A stretch of DNA of 64,000 nt, from positions 191,989 through 255,988 of the forward strand of contig CH003386.1 in NCBI GenBank assembly GCA_000149265.1. Reading direction: 5' to 3'. The position numbers and the translations under genes were made by a program. How positions within the stretch are numbered: position 1 is the stretch's first letter; every line of letters starts with the position of its first letter. The notes beneath the pieces are model-generated. The model was given only the letters and a program-made list of their open reading frames with translations, was not told the DNA's origin and did no database searches. Shown here piece after piece: positions 13,129 through 26,900 of this stretch. Origin of the DNA: Ciona savignyi (lineage: Eukaryota > Chordata > Ascidiacea > Phlebobranchia > Cionidae).

Positions 13129-13341
13129 GTTGTATCCAATAAAGCAGTCAATGTTCACATTTATCAAATGCTGTTACTAAGGCCGGTTAATGTTAAATAG
13201 TTGTTATATAATTTTGACTGCGCACTAGATTAAAACAAAGATTCTGCATAAATAAATAAAAACAGAAACTAAACAATTTCAAACTTTGATAGCCTTAGGA
13301 TTAGTGCGCAACAGCCGTCGATGCTATTGCAAATTATGTAA

Positions 13342-13449
13342 GTGTTGGTCGCTTATAGGTATTAGCTAACTGAATAACCGTTTCAGTCTACCACAGTTTG
13401 GCGAGATATTACTTTTTGTGTTGGTCGCTAATGGTTATTAGCCAACTGA
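13342..13449. repeat. Direct repeat of about 32 bp upstream of the FXR-like gene
   Basis: TGTTGGTCGCTTATAGGTAT, continuing to TAACTGA (13342-13373), recurs with a few changes as TGTTGGTCGCTAATGGTTAT, continuing to CAACTGA (about 13418-13449). An inverted pair CCGTTTCAGT / ACTGAAACG is interleaved. It lies about 200-320 bases upstream of the FXR start codon. Confidence 0.6.
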
Positions 13450-16152
13450 AACGAAACGTTGGAACGTTACAAGAGCAGCATATAGGTAGTCGAGCAGTTA
13501 GATGGGCCAAGTGGTGAACAAACTGAAGGTCTTACCTGTTCACGACAGACAGACGACATCCACTACTATATATCCTTTATATCATATATCATAGCCCGTC
13601 ATCTATACCATGTGTTAAGCCCAAGTATTAGGCCGATTGCTCTATTTCATAAATTTGATTTCCAAAAACTTTAATATAAACTAGACAATAAATGCTGTTT
13701 TTAAAATAAAGATGTAAACCTCATAATACATTACATAACCTCGGTCTGCTGACATGACCATAAAGTTTACCAAACTTCTCATATAAAATATACCGTATCA
13801 TATTTCAAGAACGGCTATCGAAACGCTTTATTTTCTTTGCATTAAACTTAACGCCTGTTTGTCAGCATGTGTGCGTATTCAATTGGAATATGAACTGAAT
13901 ACCATAATACGGAGAGCGGGTTACTGATTAACTAGTAGTTTTATACTCCGATATCTCATGAAGCTTTCCTATATGAACGAAAATAAATTGTTCCCAAAAT
14001 ATCTAAATTCACCCATTCTATCATAAGGCAAGACGTATTTTTAATCATTCGTCGTATAGTTCTGTAGCCTATATCTCAGTACAATTAGATCACCCTGTTG
14101 CCCAGGAAGACACGAAGTAACTTTAAGATATCAGAGATTTGTGAGTTATACTGAAATGTACTGTTTCAAACGAGCCTTCTTTCTTTATTCTTGAAGTCCC
14201 CAAACTACGTAAATTAAATTTCTCCTCGCCTTAACCACAACCCATTTATCACGATTTTGTGTTGACTCAAGTTAACGAGTATATCCAGTTTCAACCACTT
14301 TAAATGCAGCAAAAAACGTGACAAGCGAGATCGTTACCTTTCTAACTTTTACGACGGTCCGCATAGTATAAAACTATAAAATTTCCCTGGTCGAATATAG
14401 GTCTTTCATATAAAATATAAAATTTATGGATTAAAAACCTCATTCTTTCGATAGCTGTACTTTTAGTGCTCTTTTGTCTTGTGCTTAGTATAAGAATTGT
14501 TTGATTTTATGAGATTACAGTAAACTAGAACAAACATTAGTTTACATAATAAGCTATAGTAGGCTAGGCCTTTACTCATGTGAAAAAATAAGAAAACGAG
14601 TAAATAACGACTTAGTTGTTATGGCATGTCAAAATAAAAAGTTATAAAATTAGCATTTTTACTAAACCGGTTGCAAAAATAAAACCCATTTTCAAAAAAG
14701 CCGGACTCGGAAATCTAGATCTCTTAGCCTATATTTGTACAAATTAAATATTACCGCGTCTATTTTTGAATCTATAGATTTGTCGCCAGGTCCATTTTTT
14801 CACAAAATACAGTGTTTGAATGGGTGTGCTAATCATTCAGTCAAACAGTCGCCCGCCTGTACGAATACAGACAATGAACGCACATTTAACATATGTGCAG
14901 TCTATTACATAATAAATAATTTTCTTTATCACAAATATCACCAAATTCACCTTAAAACTACATGAGTGTCACTTGCTTTTTTTTGGTTTTAAAACTGCCG
15001 GATCCACCTAGTCAAAATAACCACGTAGCCGGTTATCTGCAAGGACAAGTAACTTGCGAAACTACTCCTCGCAATGTTAGCTCAACAAATTATACCCGCA
15101 ATGATTCAGCCGAGGAACATCAGATAAGACATAAGGAGAAAAGGCGTTTGAATGTTTTACTTCGCAACTACCGCCGCTAGAAACTTAGGCCTACGCGTTT
15201 ATTAATATTCGCCTAAAAAATAATCGCTTACAGAGCTGAACTAAATTTGTTATTCGTGTTATTTTTCAACTATGGTGGTTAAATATAGACTGGGAAATCG
15301 CGGAATAACTTAGCGTTTATTTTTGTAAGTAAATTGGCTGGCTACGAGGCAATTTTATCTGGAATAATTGTCTCTGTAACTTAAAATATGTTGTCCTTTG
15401 AGTTTCCATTTCCCCGGTAAAACCCGCATAAATTTGTAAACACAATAATTTCTGAAAATAATAAAACAATATCGTTGGCATTCAATCTACAGTAAAGTTT
15501 CTCGTTGCAAGGGTTTCATGGTCACCACATTTTTTTGTGTAAGATACACTGTTTGTATTGTGCAAAATACTGAACATATTTAAACACACATTAAAAATGT
15601 AATCAATTGAAGGGCGTGGTATACTGTCAAGAAACGCACATTTGTGTAACATAATTATGGTACAATGTCGATTCTCCTAAAAACTTATACAAGGCGCGGG
15701 ACTTTACCACGTTTTTGTTAACCAACGCCAAACAACGAGATATTGAGTACAATCATGATGGATTAACATCTGTCAGCAGCGGTCAATAATACGTGTGTGG
15801 CAGGACTTCTTCCACCTCGGATGGTTGCTAAGGCGTCACAGCTCAAACAAGGCTAGTTATGACGTCATATTTATCTTTTCGATGTCATGTGGTATTAGCC
15901 AAACGTCAAAATATATCGACATAAAAATAATTTTACCGCGTTTATTGGTAAAAAAAACGAAGGTGGTTTTTAATAGGCTGTGTAGTATATTCAATTTACA
16001 CTATACATGTACAAGGTCCTAAGGTTAAAATGGAGACTTTGCCTTCAGTGTTGTACACGTGTATTAACCAATTAGTTACAGCTGTTTCGCACATTTTGTA
16101 AATCACTTTCTCAATACGGTATATGTACAATGATGTTGTCATGTTATCTAAT
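13450..16152. other. Upstream spacer of the FXR-like gene; no gene supported
   Basis: About 2.7 kb, AT-rich. The open frames (for example 14735-14965 and 14962-15180, plus) are short and show no domain or splice support. A consensus cAMP-response-like palindrome TGACGTCA lies at 15860-15867 and could be regulatory. Nothing else stands out. Confidence 0.5.
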
Positions 16153-16440
16153 TCATACATGTTCGTCATGCTTGTTCAGGATGTGTCCTGAAGTGGCGAC
16201 ATAAGTTTTCAATTTGTAGGTAAGAACGGTATAATCACTTCCATAGTATCCTACGAAGGAGTGCATCTTTTCGTTAAGATCTGTGTAGTTGTGTCCTTGA
16301 CAAACCAACCCAGAGGCAACCTTGGTGTGTGATGAAATATAATTAAAGTAACGTAGGCTAGTGTATGTGCGAATTAAGCGCTGATGCTTTGGTGGGAATC
16401 TATTAAGGTCTTCTCGGGACAGCATAAATCTTTGTCTCAT
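16153..16440 (-). CDS. Unassigned 95-codon ORF
   Basis: A single uninterrupted frame from ATG at 16440 to a stop at 16153-16155. It starts MRQRFMLSREDLNRFPPKHQ. Composition is balanced, with no low-complexity run, no signal peptide and no membrane segment, unlike most chance frames in this AT-rich DNA. I recognise no family. It could be a small gene, an exon of a longer gene or chance. No exon partners or polyadenylation signal were identified. Confidence 0.25.
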   Translation of the reverse strand: MRQRFMLSREDLNRFPPKHQRLIRTYTSLRYFNYISSHTKVASGLVCQGHNYTDLNEKMHSFVGYYGSDYTVLTYKLKTYVATSGHILNKHDEHV

Positions 16441-17540
16441 ACTGATGTTGAAGGTGAAGCGTGCGGCAGGCGTTTTTTATTTCAAAGCTTAATTTAGGCC
16501 TTATAGGGGCTTTGTACCGTCGGAATTCAACCTGTTATAATAACGGCAATTGTTATGCTACAATGTGCACACATGTTGCATTTGTATTCGTGTGTCCTTT
16601 GTCTGACACGCAACAATTTCAATGCAAATGTCCAAGATTTTGCTCACGAATATCTATTTTGCCTCTTGAATTTGCATATACCGTTAAAAGTTCAAACTTT
16701 ACATTTCAAATCTTTACAAGGCTACAATACCGCAATTTGCATGCAAATATTTTTAGTAACATATTGGGATGTGTGGTTTAATAACCGATCGGACTTGGTC
16801 ACGGTTGTGCAAATTCTTGCAACCCAAATATATATATAATTAAAATGATGCTAATTAATCGAAGGCATTTTCGTTCGTCCGCGAAATGCTTTTTTCAGTG
16901 ACACAATCGATTAAATAGTGAATGAATTCGAACCTACTACCTTTCGCCTAAGAGTCGGTTATCAGTTTTGGCGAAAAACACAGACCAAAATAAATATTTG
17001 CTTCCCTATGGTTTTATTACGCGTTGCTCACTGAAGTTGAGAAGAATACTTCATTTTACAGCCAAATTAGGTAAATAACGCATAATACATCAGTTACGGT
17101 AAATATTCCTTTTGACTAACGTTATGTCGCACCTTACGACTAGTCATAAGAAAAATGAGCTTCTCCCATACAGTATGGTATATCAACATCGCTTTTGCGC
17201 TTGGGCAACTTTCCCGGGTGGCAGAGCTGTCAATTTACCGGGTCATTTAACGGTCAAATTCTTTAAAACCTATTCTTATCCGAGTTGTAGACTACCTTCC
17301 ATGGTCTGATAACACACTAACTGACTAACCAGCATCGCGGATATAACAGTCAGAAAAGTGAAGTGCGAAGGTTCATTTCGGTACAACACAATACACGGAC
17401 ATAACATGCGAGTTCTTATGATCGGTGGTGCGAAAGCAAACGCAGTGAAGAGTGACGGGCGAAGGTGGTCGGAGGGAGAGACAAAACGATGTGTTAGGCA
17501 AGAATTTGATGCAATAAAAAGTTCAACCGAAATAGGAATG
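16441..17540. other. Spacer between the unassigned ORF and the RhoGAP gene
   Basis: No supported gene. Overlapping frames at 16461-16839 and 17112-17557 look like chance. A TTTATT at 17013-17018 (AATAAA on minus) could end long RhoGAP transcripts, but it is almost 1 kb from the stop. Confidence 0.4.
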
Positions 17541-17544
17541 TTGA

Positions 17545-17640
17545 CGTCGTGATTCACAGTGGGAGGGTTGTGGGTTCAAACCTCGGTGCACGGAGCTCGT
17601 TTGCTCTTTCTGGGTTTACTCAGCTCGGCTAAAAAGTGTT
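17545..17640 (+). repeat. tRNA-like SINE fragment
   Basis: GTGATTCACAGTGGGAGGGT followed by GTGGGTTCAAACCTCGG resembles a degenerate A-box and a good box B (GGTTCAAACC). A non-tRNA body follows (CTCTTTCTGGGTTTACTCAG). It differs from the 11873 family. Confidence 0.4.
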
Positions 17641-17988
17641 AAAACGCAGTGTGGAACATGAGGTTGCGACAGTATGCTGCAAAGATGAGTACGTGATCCA
17701 GCAAGCTAAAATATGCGCTCGCACACACAATCTTATGTCTATAAAAATATGAGATAAAAGCGCATATTCGGATACTGCACTGTGGGGGAAAAAACACAAT
17801 AATACGTATATCGACGCTTGCCTGAATACTGCACAAGCGAGCTTTGGTACGTATTTCTCTTTTAAGTACGTGGTTCCATAATTAACAATGTTCACCACAC
17901 GGTGGCGATATGGATGACACCAGGAAATCTTACAATCGGAAGCGCGTAAATTTGCATGGAAGACATCAATATTGGGTGTCTATCAGAA

Positions 17989-20900
17989 TCAGCTACCAGT
18001 CCTGGGTTTGATGAACCAGGCTGCATCAGGGTTGACTTTAATGAGGGCGCTCATGTTGGTATCGGGGTCCAAACATCGCTGGTGTATGTTGCCCCCCACC
18101 TCGTAGAGTGCATGCGTGGAGTTGTTTATCACGACCGGCCTGAAAAACAACATGAAAGGACGATCAACATTTGGTTGTTTGACATGTGAAAATTGAGACA
18201 GAAAGTTAAAGTTTAAAGATCGCATTTGTGCTTTTAGGTACACATTGCAAAACGGAAAGGTGAGCCAGTTTCATCTGACTCTTGCTTGCAATGCATCACA
18301 TGAAGTTGTAAAAAAGATGAACAAGAGTAAAATCCTTTGAACAACCATAGGATTTTTTATTAACCCCAACAAATATGATTCCCATAATTGAACTAATTAT
18401 TTAGGAGCAACACACTGACGTATTCAACAGGACAACAGTAATGCGTTTTCAAGCACAGCTGCTACAACAAGCAAGCACGAACCTGGTACGACTTCCTGTC
18501 AGTCGGATTCTCTCACTTTGACGTTGGAACTTAGCAATGATGTCACTGGCCGTGATAACGTTGTCTAGTTGGACAGCCATCGAAGATATCTGCATGTCTG
18601 GGGCCTGCACCCGGATCACTCCTTTTGGGGTTTCAGACTAGAAGTTAAGGGTGAGAAATTCAGATATAAATGTCAAAGGTAAAACAGGGCGGCACTAAAG
18701 CTTTAAATAAACCTATTTAAATTACCTTTCAGTAAAAATTAAAAAAAAACTTACATCAAACGGCTGTTTAGAGGAAGCAGATTTCTTGTCTTTACTTTTC
18801 CCTTGGAAAAACTTCACCTTGTACTGTGGAAGAAAAAAAACTGATAAAGATTTTATGTAAATAAATGTTTCGTTTTATAAATATACTGATTTAAACAAAT
18901 ATGTGCTTATGCCATTTTTAAAGACAACAGTTTTTATAACTTCGTGTCTTATTGCCAGATCTATTTATGGAGCAGTTTATTAGACATAACTTCAGCTTTT
19001 GTAAGTTCCACTTGTATCCAATGGTTCGAAAAACCATTTATTGAATTGTCTTGCACAAAGACACAACTATTTAAAAAGTGGGCAGGGTAACGATCGTACC
19101 AGGCACCTTCCGTTTACATCATCTAGCCATAACCCTTTTACAATGTGATACAAAAGTGGTTGTGTTTAAACAGAAGACACAACTTTCCCGTCTGTAACAA
19201 AGATGTGACAGCGGACAGCTAGCGCTATTATAAAAAATTGGTGGTACTGGTAAATAAAGTTAACTAGTTGATTAAAATAGTTCATAAATGACTAAGAAAC
19301 ATTTTGCGGTTTAGTTAGAAGAATGAAATGATTTTTAATCCTAATACAGCAATGGTTTTTAGATATTAATATCCAGAAATAGTTGATGAATAATTAATGT
19401 ATTTTTCAGCTGCTTCAGCTTCGTATCTGTCACCATCATGGTGAAAAATGAGTGCCATTCGCATAAATAATCAATATCAATACTGGCTTATTCAATGAAA
19501 TTAAAAGAAATAATATGGGAAAGATATCAGAAAATCCATGTACCTTGTCTTTGCTTTGCGCAGTGCTTTTCTTGCCTCCCATTTCTGCTCGGTTCATATG
19601 TCGAACCTGGTAATAGAAATAGTATAATGAATAATTTTTGCTTCGGTTTAAAAACTGTAAAAATTGTTGCTTTAGTATTTCGGTATTATGAAGGTTTTCA
19701 GTAGTCAACTTTGCTACAATAGATAACGTTTCGCTTAGATGGTATTCATAATAGGTCAACATCATGTAATGATACTATGTGAAACTGGCTCTGACTATAC
19801 TAATCTTGTTCACAATTCAAAAATTATTTGGTTTTGTGTATTGTGTATTCTTAAATTATATTAATAATATGAAAATAATTGTCAATAACTAAATAACATT
19901 AAGAGATGCTATTATCTTATTAATATTCTAATTATACCATGTAATATAGACTTAGTATACTGTAAACTGTTAAGCTGATCAAAGAAACGCCCACATAATG
20001 ACTGTACGTAAACACAGCAATAGTTCCGGCATGTCATTACTAGTTCTGTGATTAAAGTCTGAACTTCCCTGTAATGGAAAAGACATAACGACTGATCATC
20101 CAGCAAATTTACCTAATATAGATTATAGATCTACGAATGTCTCAATATTTTGTTAATGAGTTCGATTTCAAACTCTATATCTGAACATTTTTTTGTTTAT
20201 ATCAGGTAAATGTTTTGTACAATGTTTTTGTTTCTTTTAATCCCACATGGAATTTTACTGGTAATGCAAATCTAAACAAATTTATAAATCAGGCCTGCTA
20301 CAACCTTGACAACCATGCGTGTTTTGTGCAGCACTGGATACAATGCTTTGGCGTAACCAACACTTACCTGAGTGAGCATAAAAGCGGGCACAGTCCACAA
20401 CAAGGCGTGGTATTTGATGAGCATCCGCACAATATTCGATGTTCCTGCTGCATGCTTTAAATCTTGGGAGGCGGCAGCTGTGGATGCTTCTCTCTGTAAT
20501 GTGGAGGTAAAATGAATGCTGTTTGATGCTAAAATATTTTTTTGTTCGCATTATTTACGGAATAATATAGCATATAACTGGGTTTGAATTCTGTGGGAAA
20601 TAATATTGCATATGACTGGATTTGTATTATGTAGGAAACAATATAACATATAAAGTCAAATCATGACGTTTGTATTTGATATTTATATACTAAAGTGTGA
20701 AGTCATTTATGAAAAATTCCAGTTAAAAGCGTTATAATTATTGCGGTTTTTCAAGGTTGAAATAGTTGTTTTTCTAAGACATTTGGAATTGTGGTTTTCT
20801 AATACAGTTCCCCTAGAAAAAACAGCTCATAATCGTTCATTCAAAGAAAAACGGCGACCACCTTGCTTTGTTTCCTTGCCATGAAGAGGTTGGGAGCGGT

Positions 20901-23900
20901 GATCATCGCGACGTTGTTCAACCCCATCTTGTTGCTCGGCTCGTTCGCCACCACGTGGCCGAGGAACTCGAGGAGGAACTTGAGTGAATCGCGATGCACT
21001 TCGTGGAGAAGTATAATGAGGAGGTTGATCGCTTGGAGCTGCTCTTTCCGCTCCGATATCACTGAAGAGATAAGGATAATTACATGAAGAAGAATTTTTC
21101 CGAAGTGTTTAAGATATATTCATAGAAATGCAATATTGTTTCGCAATATATAAGTATTTCTCCAAAGTATTGTTTGGGGCACTGAAACCACAAGTATCTG
21201 ACAAAGAATTCGCTTTTACTGGAAAGCAGGGTAAAAGATAATCAATGTTGCAGCAACATTCCTTTGTGGTTTTCAAAATGTTGATATGTTATTGCATCAT
21301 TGACTCTCCAATTGTTGATCCAGTGTTTCTGGCTTTATGTTAGATTTTAACATTAAATCATTACAGTAAATTCATGTGCAGCATGTTTAGGTATGACCAG
21401 GGTTGTGAGGAGTTGTAATGATAAGGGGAAGTTTGTCTACTATCAACCCTGGACTCGTACGCGGCGAGGAAAACTTACTTTCACACGAATTGAAGGCATC
21501 AATGTACTCGGAGGTGAGTAGCGGATCAGGAAGTTCACGAAGGAAGAGTTTCAACAGAGCTGCGACATCATGGGGGTGTGCGTTGGACCACAACGATGAC
21601 TCAGCTGGATTCGATGAATCAATGGTTGGTCCGAATCTGCTCTCAATATCCTACAGATTGGGCTGGTTGGTTAATACTGTTGTTGGGGTAATAAATTCTC
21701 GTTGTCAAATGATGTTGTTGGTTATTCTGCTTAATACCGGTAGTTGTTTACAAATACTCTGCGATTTTGAAACATCAACGCCTAAAAATTTATTGAAAAT
21801 TAGAGCACTACTGCCTTTTAGGAAATTTTAGCAAATTAGTCGCAAAATAATGATTTTAAAACAAGCTTTAGATTTTAGTCAAGTCTAGACCAGATGTTGT
21901 CTAGATAAATGACCTTTACGGTTTGCCAGATAAGTTACAGCTGTAGGTTTAACACAAATATAACCTACACAGCTATTTATATCGCACTTTCTTAATATAA
22001 AGTTTAAGAGATTAGTCTTAGTATTATAAAAACACATGATACACAACAATTGCTATAAATGGAAAAATACTGGAATTTGTGGTTGTTGTTACTGTTATAA
22101 GGCATTTTAGTTATGTCTACAACCATTTTCAGATACAGTAACAATATATTAAAAGTTCTTTTGATGTTTAACAATGGCATTAAACACCAATAATTGCCCA
22201 TAATTGAATCATTTACAAAGGATTTAACACAGTCATAATATGTCTATTGTAAATTCCAAACTTTGAGCTCCTTAGAAGGAAAATACAGGTCTGTAATTGT
22301 AATTATTCACATGCACACACAAAAAAATGTGGCAGAACCCATCTTACTATTCTTTACATTTTGAGTTGTTTATAAAAGTAACAGAATTTACGGATGTACT
22401 GCAAAAGACACAAAGCAAAACTGAACAATGGGCAATGAAATTAATACCCACTCAAAAATATCTCCATCACTAATATGGTATTTTGATACCTGTTATAAAA
22501 AGTTTATTACATTTAACCATGGAGTGTCACACATTGAAACCAGGAATAAAGACCAAATAATCCTGTTAGTGTTAAAAAAATGTACAAAAATTATGCAAAA
22601 ATAGATTTTGAAGGCACCTGTTTAAGCAGTTTTATCCTGGCAGCAGAACCGGATTTTCTTAAAATTCCTTCCACTTTGAGTGCCTTGCCCTCTAGAAACA
22701 AGATGATCTCCTGAAGCACTTGTGGTATTTTGATGGTTGGTATGTTGGTTCTTTTACGGTCCCATTCGATTATGGTGGTTAATGGCGAACCAAAAACACC
22801 AGCATCTGAAAATTAAGTATTGGTATTTATATCCAAAAAAACATTTAGCCCAATGCTACAAACTGAAAAAGTTTTTAAAATGTAACGAGAATAAAAGTAC
22901 GCTATCCTGATTTCGTGTAAACGCATATTCATAAAAATGCACATAGCTTCGGTTTTAGCGTTACATGTCAATCATCAAAAAAGAAAAAAGAATCGAAGGA
23001 AATTTCCTTCGTTATAAAAGATAAAAATCTGAGTTGTATGTGTAAGATATAAAAATACATTATTATAGTTATGTTATACACTGATAGTCATCCAATTTTA
23101 CCATATGGCTATCCTACATATCTTGTAATGGAAATCGAAAAAATTTGATTAAAATCCAGCTGCAGGCTAACAGCTCTAACAGGATTCCAATATTTGTGAA
23201 TTTATTGCATTTTTAAAGGTTAATTTGATTCGGGATTGATTTTACGACAATCAGTAGAAAGCACATCTGCAATTAAATAATGGAAAGGTCAAGGCGCTAA
23301 CCAACTTAACATCGTAAGGACAGAAAGTAAATATTTGATCATAAAATAATGAAATTCTACGGCAAAATTTACCAAATTGGATTGCACAAATGTAATAAAA
23401 AAGGAACCGGTAGTTTGAATAAATGCAAACTATGCAGTAAAAAACTATGCTTATAAAGCAACACTTGCATTTCTGATCCAATTGAAAATACCACCTTTTG
23501 TAGAATTACCGGTTTTTAGTGTGTATTATATTTTTTCCCTTTAAAAATATCGGTATTGAACTCCAATAAAAGAACACATTAGGCACAAATGCTGCCTACA
23601 ATACCATGTCTGTGTCTGGTGTTTTCAAGGGAATTGGTTCATTAGAACACTAAAACAAAAATTATTAATACTAAAGAAGCTAGTTTAATTCGAAGGAATA
23701 TAGAACATTTTTTTGATTGCTTATGTTTATGTCACTGTACTGTTTTTGCTTTCCCTTCACTGGATAAAAAAATAAAACTATAACTATTGCAATTTTTATG
23801 TCATTTATACTTATTAATTTGTGATTTTGACCGTATTAAACATTGGTAAAGAAACAAGAGCATTGACAGAGTTTAAAACGAACCTTTTATTTTTGCTTTA

Positions 23901-26900
23901 GGGTATTTTCTTCTTTTTAGATCAATTCCTCTTAAGTCGAATAGCGCCGTCAACTCGATAAGCGCAAGACTTTGAACTTTTCTCATATCGGTTGGTGACA
24001 GATCGCTGCAAATAATATCGGTACATTATGGCCATGATTGCACATTGTTGAATCAGTTTTGGTCAAGCATGAGTATTGCTAATGAGTCGTAATATGCTTC
24101 AACTACGTATTCAAACCTAGCTTTCAACACAAGAAATGTTTTAACGACATTTAAACAGTATGAAAACAATTCCAATTTTTTTAAATACACATCCACATAC
24201 GTTATAGCAAAAATGGTACCAATATCAATATACATGTTTTATCAATTGTATTGGTTTTATTGATTTTAATTAAAATTATATTCATCTACGTGTTATGTGT
24301 TTCCATGTAATAAACTGCAGTCACACAATGCACCGCAATTGTTTTAGAAAAAAAGGGATTTAAGCAAAATCAAAAATAAATCCATTTGTTCATATAAAAA
24401 ATTAAGACATACAAGCGCTTAAATCAAATAAAGACGTTTACCAGTTATTTGGCTAACGGTTAACTATCATATGCATCATAATAAAACAAATGTGCTTCAA
24501 GTTCCATGAAACACCACTTTAATTATACCATGTAACAGTTTGGTAAAATTGAGTATTTTTGGTAAAATTATTAACTCAACAATTTCATACATATTATACT
24601 TTTATTTATCAATCTAGCATAAGAATATATCTTTCTGGTTTGTTTAATCTTTAATAAAATGGTTAACCACAGCTCAATATCACACAAATTAATGACGCAG
24701 GCTTCCTTTTCAATACCAAGATAAATGGTAGCATGGTTTTTAATGGCCTATATTAGCCGTATGTATCCAATATACTGTGTAGTTAAGGCAAAAAACTTAA
24801 ATGACATTACCTTATTTCAATCTATTCAAATGGTCGTTTAAAATTACAGTAACACCAAATATCACAAAACATGTTCGTCAACCCGACTTGGTCATACAGG
24901 CACTAATCTCATTAGAAGAACCAGTATATAAAATACTAATATCTAACATCTTAGGGATGTCTATTCTAGAATTTACAAATACAATTCAAATACAAAATGA
25001 GTAAGAATAATTTTTTGATGTATATTAAACTTTCATAGGTTGGAACAAAATTAGATGCAGTCTTGATTTTACCACAAAAGTTAGTAGCTTTTGTTGTTAA
25101 TTTGGGTCATAAATTTACAACATTGATAAACCTTTGTCAACCAAAGCACAATATTGCATTGATGTTCAAAATTATCAATTTTTGATTAAACAAATCATTC
25201 TAGAATAATGCTGAATCCAAACTGATTTGGATAAGAACATTTACTGTATAATATACAACACTATGTCTTATATATAACTTTAAATAATATAAGTTAATTT
25301 ACAGGCATTAAACATTTTTGACATGACTATGGTGATGTAAAACTAGTAGTTTCTAGTAGAGGTAAGTATTAAAATTTATCAATTTTATCCAATGTGACAC
25401 AGAGGAGCAGAAAGTGCTTTAAAATATTATTAGAGTCTAAGCAGTCTATTATATTTGTGCAGTCTAACACCAAATTAACATTATGAATTAACTGTACAGA
25501 AACGCACTGCAAATTGTCTAAACAAGTAGTAAAAGATTCATATATATATATAAAAAAAATATGATTCTGAATTAACAAACCCTAGTTGCATTTGTTTGTA
25601 TAAATGACACTACCTGTATATCAATGCGTAAATCCTGTTACGTGTGCAAATTTCATAATCTTAAAACAAAGAAAAACTATCCAAAATATTAAAAAGTGCA
25701 TATATACATAGATACAATAGGTAATCAATTTGTTGAAATTCATAAATATAAAAGGATAAAAAATTAAAATTACGATAAATCTGGTAACATATATGATACA
25801 CCCTTTTGGTATAATTGTACAATATTATAATAATAAAACTTGGAATTAAAGGATAAATTCTTAAAATGTGGTAAATGTAATAATAAATTTCCATTAACAA
25901 TGTCTTTAAAAAGAGACAACTTATTATTCACCTTATTTTAGTTGTTCCAAGTCTGTCGCGCACCAGAGAAAAGTTAGGCAGATTTTGTTTATCTGCTGTT
26001 TCGCTGTAGCTCATCGGTTTTTCCTGAATACCAGAATAAAAATTCAACATCATTAAAAGTTCTTTTGATTACAGTGTTATTTTCAGAAATTCAGTTTAAA
26101 TGTAAGAAAACATAAACACATTATGCTGTGGTAATTTTAAACAAAGTAGCAAAATTTGTATTTCAAATTCGGGTTTTTCCAAAATGTAATTTTCAGCATT
26201 ATCTCTGTATAAAAAGTAAATTATCTTATTTTACATACAACGGAAGAGTACCCACAAAATATAAGAATTTCCCATAAAAATATAAACATTTGTTTTACAC
26301 AAGAACAAACGAACGCATACCGATTTGCTGCTATCATCAGAATAATGCATCGATATTTCCTCTCGACTTCCACCCCACGATTTCGAGTCGGTTGACCTTG
26401 AGCTGATACTCAGCGTTTCAATGCCTGTGAACGTTAGTTGTATGAAGTTGAGCTGGATTAGTTAGTTTTTAGATGATTTTTTTTACAAGAAGGTCGGATG
26501 GGGTAAAACTATAGTGCAAGATAAAATTTCGTGAATGAATACATTTTTGGGTCAAATTATCTTGCTTCTAAGCACAGTATGAAATGAGTTTGTGTAAATG
26601 CCATTTTAATTATATTGCATGTCTTTGAGTACCGATAATACATCATGCAAAATGGAATCCAGTGAAAGTCACTGGCACACATAGCATGTTAGACAAACAA
26701 AATTGAGTTAGTAGCTTCTTACCCGAAGCTTAGAAAAGAAACACGGCACAAATTCAAAGTTTTGACTTTATTCCAATGATAAATTAAGGACACAGAAAAT
26801 AAAGCAGCGAAGAAATTGAAAACAGGAAGAAAATGTTGTATTCAACATTTCGGTGCAAGAAACAAAACTGTGACGATCATGACCTTGCAAGTGTGCAGTG

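Noticed and set aside
12558-13200. Plus-strand frames opposite the first FXR exon
   Set aside because: They are antisense shadows of the 259-codon FXR exon; no domain or splice support.
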